Source: Paralvinella palmiformis
Taxonomy: Eukaryota > Annelida > Polychaeta > Terebellida > Alvinellidae
Length of the DNA: 64,000 nucleotides
Direction of reading: 5' to 3'
Assembly: GCA_025642065.1 (NCBI GenBank)
Contig: JAODUP010000014.1
Coordinates: 124,001-188,000 of the forward strand
Shown here: positions 1-11,490 of the stretch, piece by piece
Position numbering within the stretch: position 1 is the first letter of the stretch
Layout: each line of letters begins with the position of its first letter
Made by a program: the position numbers and the translations under genes
The notes under the pieces: generated by a model
The model's database searches: none
The model's input: only the letters and a program-made list of their open reading frames with translations
Told to the model about the DNA's origin: nothing

Positions 1-131
1 AGATTAACACTTCCATCCATAAGTCCATAGTCAGTTGTTGTCGGTTGGTTCTAATTGCGTATACACTGACGAGGCACTAGTAAGCAGTAAACAGCTTAAT
101 GTCAGAGCCAGTTGAACGAATCGATGCTTAA

Positions 132-616
132 ATGGCAAAAAAAGTTGGTAATTATACGGCATCTGGCGCCCGCGCAGCATCGCGACTGGGTGTACATTTA
201 ATTATTGGGCCAGTTGATCGATATCGAACTTCGGCAAGTAATCAATATAGTGATAATTTTGAACTGAATATTTTAATATCTATGAATGTCACACCGGCTG
301 AATGGAATTAGCATCGAATAGAACGTATTATGTTATGATTAATGACAGCGCGGCTCTTCATTGGACTAGATGCATGCATTTAACAATTACATCACCAGGT
401 GATATAACAATGGTAACACGATGGCTCCACAAAGAGCATTCAAAACAGACGACAATTAAAATGCTTGGTTCCGATTTAGCTGAAAAGATTAAGGCGGCAG
501 CAGACGGGTCTATTCACATTTCTATTATTTCTTTGCATGTAGTACATATATTTATTGTGCTTTTATTCATGAAAGGCATATGTCGACAGCTGCCTCACTG
601 TATTATTTATATATAA
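132..616 (+). CDS. Two overlapping unrecognised ORFs
   Basis: An ATG at 132 opens a 59-codon frame ending in TAG at 309-311. A second frame, 302-616, encodes 104 codons and overlaps it by a few bases. The first product has the plausible composition of a small soluble protein; the second contains HWTRCMHLTITSPGD and LGSDLAEKIKAAADG before becoming hydrophobic. I recognise no family. No promoter, poly(A) signal or clear splice site ties them together. They may be exons of a gene cut by the left edge, a frameshifted element, or chance frames. Low confidence. Confidence 0.2.
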
Positions 617-619
617 GTT

Positions 620-950
620 AGTTAATACATTATATATATTTTAAAACCGCTGACTCTAGTTAATTTTATACCTGGCTCAAAAATAATAACTGAACAAGTA
701 TTTTCCCGAACTTCGATCTATGTCTTAGCGTATACAGAATTGCAGTTAAATTGGAAATTAACATAATTATTTTAGTTATATAATGGGGTAAGATTATATA
801 TATTTACAACCAAATTGACACATACTTATATTAACTGTAATACTGCAATTTCGAGTGGTATATATAACTACATTACAATATTTGAACTTAGGTGAGTGAG
901 TGAGTGAGTGAATGAGTACATTAATACTAAATAATTGATAGTTTGTTTCG
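620..950. other. AT-rich spacer, nothing recognised
   Basis: AT-rich sequence without a long open frame. A short GTGA tandem run lies near 893-912. Confidence 0.5.
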
Positions 951-954
951 CCTA

Positions 955-1125
955 GTCACTGGTTACACCTGGAATATAAGGTCGAGGGGGGGGGGAATCC
1001 CTTGGGAAATGAGATGATCAGATAAAAAATACTATAGACATATGCAATACGTACTGGGATTCGAACCCAGATCAAAAAGTCTATAGTGGAACGTACTACC
1101 AACGACGCTACGAGTACGCATTTAC
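955..1125 (-). repeat. tRNA-derived SINE, family E
   Basis: Read on the minus strand, a tRNA-like head with a B-box (GGTTCGAATCCC) is followed by a body with TTTCCCAAGGGA. The same B-box and body occur near 40.5 kb (-) and, with variation, at 57.3 kb (+). The degenerate A-box half argues against a working tRNA gene. Boundaries are approximate. Confidence 0.55.
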
Positions 1126-1164
1126 TGGGTTTATCCTTAACGTCCGATTTACTGAGGATCACAA

Positions 1165-1720
1165 ACCGCAGTAACCACGCAGTGCTTAATAATCGATGTC
1201 GTGTATAGATGTAACATATACGTCAATTAAGACTCACACTGATGTAAAAGAAGTCCTTTATTCGTATTAATTATAACAATATTTTATTTAAAAATCGCAA
1301 ATATTAAAAGTGAAAATCAAGAATACCAGAATATCATATTATATCCTCTTTATGTACTAATATAGTATGAATTTTACAAATAACTAAAAATGAAGTTGCC
1401 ATTGTAATCTATATTCCCAGTCCTAATTCAGTTTTAACACGTCAACAATAGCCGACAAGCCGATGTAAACAAAGTGTAAATTCCTTCTTTATCAGTGTTA
1501 GCAAGAATTCATTCATGTGTGACATTACATAACAATTTAAATATAAACGCAATAAAAATACTTACCTAAAACATTGTGGCCTATTACCTACGAAACATAT
1601 CCGGTAGCATCAGTAAATATCCCAACTTATAGTAAAACATTTTATAGAAACATCGCTTTTAGCCAAACAACAATTGGTCACCTTATCGTGGGTTGTGAGG
1701 TTGCATGAGGATAACACCGA
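1165..1720. other. No recognised feature
   Basis: AT-rich sequence with no convincing open frame, repeat family or RNA gene on either strand. Confidence 0.5.
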
Positions 1721-1766
1721 TGCCTTTATTTTGTTTGTTTACGTCCATTTCGACAAGGGGACGCGT

Positions 1767-2003
1767 TTACTTTGGGGCGATACGGTATTCGTCGCGCTCT
1801 ATTTGACGTAAGATGTGTCCATTGACGTGAAAGAAAACTAAACCATGCATTCGGTGGTGCTTGATTGGACCTGTATGACCGAACGGCGGCTGACCGGAGG
1901 TCAGCACCAAAAGCCCCCAGACGAGCCCTATGACGACAATAAACAATGTTGTGGAATAAGAAGTTATTTCTTTCTGATTTGTAAAATTCGAGATGGTATG
2001 CAA
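1767..2003 (-). CDS. Candidate first exon with N-terminal membrane anchor
   Basis: On the minus strand an ATG at 2001-2003 opens 78 codons. Residues about 20-36 (LFIVVIGLVWGLLVLTS) form one hydrophobic segment, followed by a polar, His-rich part: the layout of a type II membrane protein or an uncleaved signal anchor. Near the 3' end the sequence AAA/GTAAAC offers a phase-2 splice donor just before the stop, so this could be a first exon. A CCAAT-type motif (AGCCAATCAG) lies near 2056-2065, upstream of the ATG. I could not find a following exon at lower coordinates and do not recognise the family. Confidence 0.28.
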   Translation of the reverse strand: MHTISNFTNQKEITSYSTTLFIVVIGLVWGLLVLTSGQPPFGHTGPIKHHRMHGLVFFHVNGHILRQIERDEYRIAPK

Positions 2004-2124
2004 ACACGATAATAAGATTTAACCACATATATTACGCGATTGGGGCTATCACGGAAGCCAATCAGCCAACGTGACAAATAATTGCTTTTCTTAGGTTCGG
2101 GTCAACCCAGATCTCGAAGATCAC

Positions 2125-2790
2125 ATGATGACGAATGGCGAAATGAACCACATATAGATGACAACGGAGGAGAAAGACCTTGGAGTGATATTCACAAAGG
2201 ATTTGAAGTTCTCCAGACACACAGCGATGGAAGCCATCAAAGCAAATAGAGCAGTAGGAGCCATATTAGATGACCATTCAGATATATAAACAGAACGATA
2301 TTCACGCAAGTCTGTAAATCAATGGTGAGCGGGCATTTAGGGTATGCTAACACATTGTGGAGTCGGATTAAGAAGGCAGATGCCAAACACCTAGAGAAAG
2401 TACAAAGAAGTGCAACAAATATAGTCCCCGGTATCAGAGATCTCCCATATAGAGAACGACCACAGTAGCTGAAGCTATCTAGCTTGGGATACAGAAGGAC
2501 AAGAGGAGACACGATACAAGCATACAACATCCTGTAATGTTTAGAAGACATCCCAGACAATAGCCTGCTTAAATTAGCAGGGGACGGACCCATTAGAGGC
2601 CACAGTCTAAAACTCCATAAGCGACGATTTAAGACTGCGCTAAGGCAACATTTCCTCAGCAACAGAGTGATAGAAAACTGGAACTGATTACTAGAACAAG
2701 TAATCAATGCACCATCTATAAATGTATACAAGGGACGGCTAGACAAGCACTGGGCTAAATATGACCACTGGGCTAAATATGACCACTGAG
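2125..2790 (+). pseudogene. Non-LTR retrotransposon 3' fragment, reverse transcriptase C-terminus
   Basis: Plus-strand translation gives EEKDLGVIFTKDLKFSRH, then a block like KHLEKVQRSATNIVPGIRD, then LGYRRTRGDTIQAYNIL, a RGHSLKLHKRRFKTALRQ block, and finally NRVIENWN with VINAPSINVYKGRLDKHW. This order is typical of the region after the reverse transcriptase core in LINE-type ORF2 proteins. Several in-frame stops and a frame break show it is dead. A direct repeat of about 18 bp (CACTGGGCTAAATATGAC) lies at 2749-2785, at the apparent 3' end. Confidence 0.8.
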
Positions 2791-3174
2791 ACCGAAAGGT
2801 CTCAACATGTTATCAGATGAAGAGCGGAAAATATTTAAAATACCATTAAAAATAGTTTAAGATTGATGCTGAAGCAATAAGGCTGGCTTTAAAGGATTTT
2901 CACAAGAAAATCCTAGAAGTGCCCGATAAGATACAGTGAGTTACAGATAAAGTGAGTTATGTTCGAATTCACTAGGACTGTCGCCTTGGTCTGGGCTGCC
3001 AAACCTTTTCTTCCCCTTTCATGTTTTTATCGTGAGAAATGTTAATAGAAAATTGTATATACTGGATCAGACAACAAGAAACACGACGCATTCATTTTAG
3101 GTTTCGAGATGAGAGTACACATATCCAGGGGATACAATAACTTAAAAACATGTCAACTGCTCACGATATATTTT

Positions 3175-3318
3175 TGTGAACATGGTAGGCTAAATGGGCT
3201 ACTGTAATGAAGCGAAGTCAAAGATGAAACACCCTTCAGATATGCCAACGCCTAGATTCGAACTCAAGTGGTAGTGATATGTTGTCCGACGCGCTACCGA
3301 CTAGACTACAGAGGCGCC
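3175..3318 (-). repeat. tRNA-derived SINE, family A
   Basis: The minus-strand copy has the head GGCGCCTCTGTAGTCTAG, a degenerate A-box and the B-box GTTCGAAT, then the family body mentioning GATATCTGAAGG-like and CATCTTTGACTTCG sequence. At least eight other copies or fragments lie in this window (20.4, 26.9, 29.8, 37.2, 38.0, 54.2, 62.0 and 63.1 kb). Confidence 0.75.
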
Positions 3319-3329
3319 CAATTCAATGT

Positions 3330-4630
3330 TTATCTCCATAACATGGCTGGGAGTCAAATTATGCAAAGGGCTTTACACTAAACAGTCCAAGAATCAATAA
3401 AAAGTGTAGAGGAAAATGAGAATTTAAAAACATTTTGTGTTATCTTTGAACAAATAAAACCTTTTTCCAATGTAAATTGTCATAATATTATCACTAATGT
3501 TAATATTAGTGACTTAAATGAGGGGTTTTGAGATATGGACACACACAATTTTTGGATGACTACTTGCGCCAAACATGGGAAAGCTCCACCCCCATCAATG
3601 ACTGCTTCACTGATGTTCAGAAGTCACTGTTTTGTTAAGTTTTTGTGTCGGACCCCTATCACCTAGGATATTTTCTTTGTTAACAAAATAATTTTACTCA
3701 ATACAATTTGTGTCTATACCCTTCGAAGTTTCAATGAAGTCCTCGTTCAATGCTTGGAACAAGTCATATGGCATATCTATTAACACCCTAAGATACCATG
3801 AGTCTCCCCCTACTCACCAGATACAACCCTTTTAGTGTTCATGGAGGACACATGACAACTTCACAGTGTTTTACAACGTTTAAAACACTGGTTGATGGTA
3901 CAACCAAAGACTATTTATAACAAGACACGTTACTTCGCGTTTTAACATGGGACGCCATTTTTAATTCATGGAGCGCCAGGGCCCTAGCGACCGGAGGTAG
4001 ATTGTCACGGACAGCTCCCATTCTGCGTCGCTTTCGGCTACAGTAACAGAAAAAGTATGCATAAATAAAGACATCCCCGAAAGGAAATGAAAGCTAGTGT
4101 AAAAATTTATTTGATCTGGCTTTAAAAAAATAAACTTAATAAAGGATATTTAAAAAATAAGCATAACAATTTGAAGTAGACACGCCCCTATTTGACATGA
4201 CCCATGCAGTAAGCCCGAGCAGGATCTATCTAGATCTATATTTGTTTCAGACAAATGATTAACTTTTATTGAACAGTATCAACCTAATAATCACAAAATG
4301 GGTATGCAAGATATACATAAGCTTACAGTTACATGTACTAGAGCCATTGAAGATGTTTTGGGCGGGAGGTATATTTTACTTTATTATTGTTAATAATATA
4401 ATTGGACTTCTAAAATTACATTACTATAATCATATAATAATTATAAGTAGCTGAGTATTTACATGATCACCTGCATCCATATTTATTTTTAAACGTAAGC
4501 AATTGGTACTTATTGATATATATGGACTTCTATTTATAATTTAAATGTTATGAAATTAATTATTATAAATACCTCAACTAGTGGTAGAAACATTCATTTT
4601 GTTATTTTTTCTATTGACAGAAGTAAAAGA
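3330..4630. other. No gene recognised
   Basis: Mixed AT-rich sequence. A few short open frames show no recognisable domain, and no repeat family seen elsewhere in the window was found. Confidence 0.4.
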
Positions 4631-4639
4631 TGGGTTATT

Positions 4640-4890
4640 AATTGTTGTCGTTCAGATATATGATGAGGAAAGATTTAAATTACTTGAATACTAATTGTAG
4701 AATGTATGATATGCATTTCACTGAAACGGAATTCATGAACCAGACAACTTATCTAGAATGCTATTCCAACTATTTTTGATGTACCAAATCCACCGCATGC
4801 ATCCACTGAAATCAAAGAGGAAAGGGTATTAACAGATAGGAGACCTATACAGGAGACAGGGCCAGCTGTGATAGTAATTAATATTTATAA
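4640..4890 (+). pseudogene. THAP zinc-finger domain remnant
   Basis: Across two frames on the plus strand the translation gives RMYDMHFTETEF, resembling the C-S-x-H-F segment of THAP domains, followed after a frame change by AIPTIFDVPNPPHAS and EIKEERVLTDRRPIQETGP. The A-x-P-T-I-F box ends the THAP C2CH zinc-finger fold. The first C-x-C pair is not seen and the invariant Cys before MHF is altered, so this is probably a decayed fragment of a THAP gene or a THAP-type transposase. A possible acceptor (TTCTATTGACAG) precedes it at about 4620. Confidence 0.5.
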
Positions 4891-4899
4891 ATATTAATG

Positions 4900-6180
4900 A
4901 TGAAAATTGGTATTATAAAATTAATTAAATAAGAAACAAGGCATCAAACCCATGAAATTTTGTCAGCCCATTTCATATCTTAATACAAAAAAGGATTACC
5001 AGCACCTTGAATTAGTACTTGAATGTTCAGCCCATGTGCTTTAATTGATATACTTCTCTTCATAACTTAAATGCATATCAAATCAAATTTTTTAACCAAC
5101 TTGAAAAAAGGAAAACATGTGTTTACACATTGTGTATGCACTTGGTTCAAGTCATTATTTTACAAGGTATTGTTCTATTTCAGTCCTTGAAGTTCTATGA
5201 TGATGAGATACAATGTAAACAGGCCAATCTCTTGGATACAGATATACTGGTGTTATCTGTTACAGTAGTCAATGCATGTATCTATTACATCTCTGGGTAT
5301 ATTCTGTCTAACTTTAAACAGTTTACTGATCTGGACTAAATGTCATATTTTTGTAGTAGTGATTGTTTAGAACTGGAAGCAATTTGGGTTATTCTGTCCA
5401 TTTGATAACAAATGACTGATTGTAACTATAGATGAACCTGTGGCACAAGAGATTTGATGCCACTTATTGTATGAAAGTACTAATTTCTCTATCTCTAACA
5501 TGTTAACGCAAACATAAACATTGTTAATATTCCATGTATATTCTTTGTTCTCAGCTGGGCAGGCCTATATTGCATAGTCTGACTCTATATTATTGAGGTG
5601 TAGACTTTAAATGAACTTATAATTTTTTTAGTTAATCTATGATAAACGGACATGATGACTATATGGTGAATTGTGTTATGGTTGTGTTATAATAGCTGTA
5701 ATATATCATTATATGTATATATGCAAATAAATAAAACATAATAAAGCTGTGAAATAGCCTAAACCACGTTCAAGTTATTTCTGATCAGCTGTCAAGTGAT
5801 CGCAAATTGTAGGCTATGAATTAATTAAGTGACTGGTCTGTGAAATCACATAATTATTTATTTACAGTTTCAGAGCTTCGTTTCCTTCGATCACATGTGG
5901 ACAACCAGAGAGCGTTTGTTTATCTGAGAAATACCTCCGTTCGCTTGAGGCGCCACTGGTTCAAAATTCAACATGGCGCGGCAAGAGTAACGCCTCTATA
6001 TTTAAGCTCTCTGGTACAACTAACCCACCGCTATTTTGTTATGATCAACAAGGCACTTAACCACTATGAGGCAGATATCACCAGGGCCAATGAACACTCT
6101 TTACATGAAACACATTTGGTTACCTTCCGTACAACTCATGGAGCAATGTAGTTAACAATGCTATCAACAAAGGTACTAGC
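4900..6180. other. No gene recognised
   Basis: AT-rich DNA. An open frame of 103 codons at 5840-6151 (+) lies in a more CpG-rich patch with the phrase CAACATGGCGCGGCAAGAG. It has no recognisable domain and may be part of a repeat. Confidence 0.35.
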
Positions 6181-6189
6181 CAATATTTG

Positions 6190-6482
6190 TACAACTATAT
6201 GTATAATGGCCGAAATAGCCGTTACTTTACGTGGCTTAGCTACCTCAAATGAGGGAAAAGCATATGGTCTGTAATTTACTGCTTCACCATAACGACTAAT
6301 TCTAAGTAAATTTAGGATGTACAATAGATTGCATATTCGGAGGAGAAAACCTTGCCAGGTGCCTGGCTGGATGAAAAACTCCTTATTATAGTGTCACGGC
6401 CGCGATTCGAACCCCCGACCTGTCGCACAGCATGACCACGAGTAAGAAAGTCCCACGCTCTTACCCACTAGGTCATAGAGCT
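6190..6482 (-). repeat. tRNA-derived SINE, family C
   Basis: On the minus strand the head reads GACCTAGTGGGTAAGAGCGT (A-box half) and GGGGGTTCGAATCGC (B-box half), followed by TTTTTCATCCAGCC, AAGGTTTTCTCCTCCGAATA and a tail with CCATATGCTTTTCCC and TTTCGGCCATTAT. Copies at 29385-29655 (+, complete) and 26622-26790 (+, head missing) share body and tail. Confidence 0.75.
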
Positions 6483-6489
6483 GTCTCAA

Positions 6490-7340
6490 ATGTTAGAACA
6501 GGTTTGATTTGATCTGTGCTGGCCACATTTAGCACTGAAGTTGTGTCCTGAGGTAAACAATTAGCTTTTACAAAACCACTGATTTATACACATGCATGGA
6601 TCAGCAAGGATCTAAACGTACCGATAAACTGTACGGCAGCAGCAGGATTGTTATTCCAACCTCAAAACTTACGTACAGCTAAGAAGAACAATTCAAGATG
6701 ATCTTGTGAATGTTTATAAGTTAATAAATAACAGTGTACTGGTGATGGTTCAAACAACAACACCTCGACAAGTCCAAGAAGACTCTCGATACTAAAGAGC
6801 TTTGAATGTAACCTTAATTAAACGAACGTATATAATTGTAAAAATAAACATAAGAAACCTGACTTTATTTCTAAGCAAAAAGAACAACTTAATGATATTA
6901 GATATGTGATATATATAATACAAACTTTGAACAAATTCAAACAAAGGTTCAAATTAAGTATTCTTATTGTCCATTAGCCACCTTTGGATAATTACTGTAT
7001 GAGGTAACGTAAGCTTTTCTCTCGAGTGTACGTATGACTTTAGGCTGTAGAAGGACAAAGATATGACTAACTGATTTCGATCATCCGGATATCCACGAGA
7101 GGGCTTATTAAACAAATCAAAAGGGATATATGTAATTGACACATAAAACATTTGAGGTAGAGTATTACTTTTTAGGATCCATTAAGATTCATTTTATCAA
7201 ATTGAGAAGCACTATTTCTTGGTTTACTAATCCATCAATCATTCAACCACAACAAAACATACATCATTTCTATACAAATAAACGCACACACACACACACA
7301 CACACAAATATATATATATATATATATATTAGATATGTTA
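6490..7340. other. No gene recognised; CA/TA repeat at the right end
   Basis: AT-rich spacer. A (CA)n tract near 7286-7307 runs into (TA)n to about 7330, just before a SINE. Confidence 0.5.
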
Positions 7341-7360
7341 AACACAATACAAACACTAGT

Positions 7361-7723
7361 TTGGTTTTGTTGTTCGGGGAGAATCCCCAGGCTGTCGCTT
7401 AATCAGCACAGCCTCTATGTTGGAGTGGTTGAGAAACCTCATCCCCCACCACCACTCACAGGGGAGCAGTACGGAAATATGGAGCCTAAATACCTGAGGG
7501 TGGTCACTGCAAGAGTGTTTTACGTCCTCAGGGGGTTTTAACGTCCCCCTTTATTTTAAATAATTCAGTGGAGACGGCAGCGCCATTTGACGTGTTCAGC
7601 CACCCACGATGTAGTGAGCCGAGAAATTAATCCCTGGAAAAGTTTCGACCTCTTACGGGGTTCGAACCTGCGACCGTTGGCACCAAGTGCCGGGTGCTTA
7701 ACCGCTAGGCCACCGGAGCTCAC
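7361..7723 (-). repeat. tRNA-derived SINE, family B, with 13-bp target duplication
   Basis: On the minus strand it begins CTCCGGTGGCCTAGCGGTTA (A-box), has GCAGGTTCGAACCCCGTAAG (B-box), a body of about 280 bp and a CAAAACCAAA tail. It is bounded by a perfect direct repeat, TACAAACACTAGT, at 7348-7360 and 7724-7736. The copy at 43107-43470 (+) is similar over its whole length and has its own target duplication, so the family was mobile recently relative to other repeats here. Confidence 0.9.
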
Positions 7724-7739
7724 TACAAACACTAGTATA

Positions 7740-8123
7740 ACCATGTCCTCCCTTTGTACATTTGAAGAAAGTTATTGGCAAAATTAATTTCTACTTCTAA
7801 TCTTAGTATCCACCAGCTATATCAGTTGTGTCGGTATGCTATTAAAAATTACATACTGACATACGTCACATACCCATATACGTTTGAACCCATATCGGTG
7901 CGTAATCCAGACGAAGTCCTTCAAAGACCCGGATGATGAGGAGAGCGAAGATTTTCTTCGACATTTTGTTATCTTAATTGAAATAGTTTGATTTGATAAT
8001 TAGGCACAACGTTTGGAGGATAATACAGCAAAACCTTGTATGTTTCAACCATTTTCCGGGCCTTCTCGGAGATTTTCTGCTGCTCCTTGAGCCCTGGCAA
8101 CACCTTTTCTACACAAACCTCGA

Positions 8124-8162
<39 letters not shown>

Positions 8163-8680
8163 TTTGTATTCAGGAGCTCTTTTTGTGTCCGGTCTAACTT
8201 ATGGAGCGTTTCTTCATATTGTTCTCTTTAACACATTCGGCTCACATGCATATAAATGAGTGCGTTGCTTTGACAGGGGTTATAGTGGAACACTCAGGAT
8301 GAGGGATCTCTGGGTCTGCGCATATCACACTTGATCCGAGACTTTTCCGTGCCTGCCAAAAGCTGATCTAAGCTGATTATTTTAATTTACAGCAGGTCAT
8401 CAATTTACATAACCAGTTGCCTACTTAAAATCTTCGCTCAATAATTTGTTTTAGCTATCCCAGGATTTTATATTTTATTATTTATATTCATAGCATGTTA
8501 TGTTAATCTGGCAAAATAGTAATACACACTATTGCCTATTTTGTCTTATTCAATACATTATCATAAAATCATGTAAATGCATTTTATACAGAAATATATG
8601 TATAGACAAATACAAAATGCATCGATAGTCTGGGTCAAAAATACACTGAACAAAACAAAAGTGATGCATTGAAATCACCA
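7740..8680. other. No gene recognised; CT microsatellite
   Basis: Non-coding sequence with a (CT)n tract at about 8129-8158. Confidence 0.5.
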
Positions 8681-8685
8681 TAGAT

Positions 8686-8931
8686 TTAATTAAAAATTAA
8701 TAATACAGCTAACTGATGCTGGATTTTCCAGGAAAATATTGAAGGTTTCGCCGTATTTTTTAGGACCTTCACCTTTTTGCGTTTTGACAGTATAAAATCC
8801 TTTGCCGAAAACTGATCTGAACACAGCACATCAAACTTTGACGGGGTCCAGGGTTTCCTTGTTGTCGTATCCAACCGATTAATCGTTTTCAGTCGGATCT
8901 TCCATCTTTCTCCATCAGATGGAATAAACAA
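8686..8931 (-). pseudogene. THAP-domain fragment with altered zinc ligand
   Basis: An 81-codon minus-strand frame. Its start gives FIPSDGERWKIRLKTINR, matching the F-x-F-P-x-D...W segment of THAP domains; then WTPSKFDVLCSDQFSAKDF, matching P-S...V-C-S-x-H-F-x-x-x-D-F; and finally AKPSIF, matching the A-V-P-S-I-F end box. In the family C-S-x-H-F supplies Cys and His of the C2CH zinc site; here His is Gln. The N-terminal Cys pair would lie upstream or in another exon and was not found. THAP domains are DNA-binding modules of P-element/Kolobok-type transposases and of host regulators; which source applies is unclear. Confidence 0.6.
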
Positions 8932-9029
8932 TTAGACGAGATAATAATTAATTATAATAAATTACTGGCCTTAGACCAAGTTCTATCAAATTTCAATGTG
9001 GATTATCTAGTCACATGGGCATCCAGATG

Positions 9030-9112
9030 TGGGGGTCAATTCAATTCCGGATTTAGAACTTGATGGTCAATTCAAATTCAAATTCTATATTCCTGGATTG
9101 GAATTGCTTTTT
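9030..9112. repeat. TCAATTC/GAATTGA-rich repeat
   Basis: Contains GGGGGTCAATTCAATTCCGG followed by repeated TCAATTCAAATTC and ending in GGATTGGAATTGC. The same building blocks form an inverted-repeat element in a staufen intron at 59224-59365. Confidence 0.5.
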
Positions 9113-9659
9113 TAAATGTAAATACAGGAACTTTAATATTAGGTCAATCAACGAGCTGGATCCTTTCTGCCCAAATTTTCCAGGCAGGTATTTGTGATTC
9201 AATTTTGCAACGTTAAAGCTGATGCGCTTCGAGTTCTGAATACGGACATTTATTCATTCTTGTGATCTGTACATTATTATTTTGGAAATCTATAGTACTT
9301 CTGTCCTATTACACGCCACCAAAAAATGGGCAACCCTGTAATTTCTGCGCAGAAGGTTTGTCGACAATTAACCCAAGCTCCGCTGGGAGCAGACAGGGCA
9401 CGATTTATGCGTGTCCGCAATTGGGATATATAGGCGTTATTTGAGCTTACTTTATTTCAATAAAACGCTTTAACAGCTATTTAAATACGTTCATTACATT
9501 TACCTTCTGGAACAACATGGGTATATTGTGGAACACAACCACTAACAGTTATCCTAAGAATATCCATTTTGCCATTTAAATGAAAGGTCAAATATTATCA
9601 ATTGCATACTATATATGCATTATAGTGCATTAAAATTATCTTAAAAAGACATTTACCAA

Positions 9660-9710
9660 TTTGGGTAGATGTGGACTGCGCATGCGTCGCGGAAATGGTC
9701 TATTAGTGAA
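9660..9710 (-). mobile_element. One terminus of a MITE-like element
   Basis: The sequence GACTGCGCATGCGTCGCGGA matches, as reverse complement, the left end of the 404-bp element at 23483-23886. The partner end was not found nearby, so this may be a solo or eroded end. Confidence 0.5.
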
Positions 9711-9872
9711 AAACGTTATGAGAAATTTAATTTCTTGTGCAGTTGGTGATAATATTGTTTGAATTAGTCATAGCTTCATGGAATGCTTATATCATTATAT
9801 ACCATGCACGCAGCAGATGCCAGATGCCTGTTTTTATATGGCTATTTTTAATTAATTATAAATTGTATCGAC

Positions 9873-9876
<4 letters not shown>

Positions 9877-9905
<29 letters not shown>

Positions 9906-9941
9906 GTAATAATAATAATGATGATGATGATGATGATGATC
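9877..9941. repeat. AAT then GAT trinucleotide microsatellite
   Basis: An uninterrupted (AAT)n tract passes through one AGT unit into a (GAT)n tract. Confidence 0.95.
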
Positions 9942-10139
9942 TATAGTATATGGATTTAAACCCGGATCGAACTATCCCAAAAGGATGTTTCATTTTACAG
10001 TTCCCCTCATTACCTGTATGTAATATAACTCAGCACGAAAAGATTACTGGTCTTCTGTGTGGAATGTCTTATGTAAAAAATTGGCCGTACATTTACATAT
10101 ACTTCTAATTTCTCCATCTACCTAGAATACCGTTATAAT

Positions 10140-10340
10140 CTATATATCTGATGGCACACGTGACCCGAGTTTTCGGGATGGCTTTCTAATAGACGACAGC
10201 TCATACATATATTCGGGCTCACTGTCATTCAAAGATTTTCAGATTGTTTGTAAACTCTAGAAAACGCTATCTCGCCGACGGCCAGTATTGATAGGATTTG
10301 AACATTTCGGAGGGTGTGATCCTATTTTCGATTATTTTCA
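10140..10340 (-). pseudogene. Decayed CR1/L2-like LINE 3' fragment
   Basis: This block matches base pattern and order of the better preserved region at 49190-49370: GATCA near the high-coordinate end, then a body ending in TTCGGGATGGCTTTCTAATA against TTCGGGATTACTTTCTGATG. There the minus strand encodes HITPILQKLHWFPV and the FKILLIIYKS segment. Here the frame is broken. Confidence 0.5.
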
Positions 10341-10344
10341 CCAT

Positions 10345-10835
10345 GCCGAATTCGTTGAAGACGATTGACTCTATAGGGAGTTGCAATAGTTCATATCAGA
10401 TATTGGACAACAAGCACAAATAGAATACCTCCAAAACATCGAGGCCGACCTGCTAGTAAAGGGGTAAGCAATAATTCTATCAAAATGAACGTTGCATCAC
10501 GATTTAGTCTAAACGTGGAACTTAAACCGAATACTCAAAATCAGAATATCCTTATCTGTTTAAATATGGACAATTAATATTACTGTTATAATCGTTTGAC
10601 AAACGTTATGGAAATGTGCTCCAATACGTCAGGTTACGCTGGGGAAAACAACTTTGACACAGAGAGATTCTATCTTGTGACGTGGAATGGGAATTCCCCG
10701 CGATAGCAAGCAAATAAAGAATAGACATATATCTAGGATGTAACGACCGGGGGAGATTACCCTGAGTCCTGTTTACGATGAGGTCTCACTGTGTAGGGGA
10801 TTCCCGAATCTTTCATTGTTTGGGTTACCTTGAGC
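10345..10835. other. No gene recognised
   Basis: No convincing open frame or repeat on either strand. Confidence 0.4.
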
Positions 10836-11024
10836 CCCTATTCAGGGATTGCCTTGTATCAACGGATCTCGCCCAGTAAACGAGTCGAACTTACACATCA
10901 AGATGGATATACTATCGATTATGCTAAATATTACCGATCTTTTGATCAAACAGATCATCGGCCAAAGATGACCAGTTATGACAGCGATTTATCTTATAAT
11001 ATACAGGCTTTAACGTACGATTAA
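10836..11024 (+). CDS. Tyrosine-rich ORF, possible terminal exon
   Basis: An open frame follows a pyrimidine-rich acceptor-like site (CCCCTATTCAG at about 10838-10848) and ends in TAA at 11022-11024. The translation has many tyrosines (DGYTIDYAKYYRSF, TSYDSDLSYNIQALTYD), the composition of some cytoplasmic tails. No upstream exon or family is recognised, and chance is not excluded. Confidence 0.22.
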   Translation, partial: PYSGIALYQRISPSKRVELTHQDGYTIDYAKYYRSFDQTDHRPKMTSYDSDLSYNIQALTYD

Positions 11025-11490
11025 CATTTTGGGTGACCTCCGTGAGACGCGTCCACTTTTATTAGCAAATTTCCTTAAGCGTTAACCGCACCTGTAGTTA
11101 AAATTGGTCGAAAACGTCGAATCTAAAAACCCGCTATCATCTTACGCTTTATATACAATGTATCGATTACTAGTCAAAGTGGATAATTACTGGGTTCCTC
11201 GATAGTTTACCGAAGACTGCTACTTTATTTGCGGTTCAATTACAAAACGCAGCTAACCTTGTACCGTAGAGTACAAAACTACAAAACATTATTGGTCGAT
11301 AACATTTGTGGATAGTGACAAATGATTCACTAATCAATTATATGGAGATAACCTACGACCAATATATTGGACAATCTATACAAATCATCCACCGATCGGT
11401 CGATGTGCCAATGGTGTGAATATCAACTAACCATGCAGAACCAATGGCCCTTGGCGAAATTCCCGTGAAGATGGCAATTTCATCAAAGGT

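Noticed and set aside
7136..7790. Plus-strand frames across 7.1-7.8 kb
   Set aside because: They read through CA/TA repeats and the reverse of a SINE.
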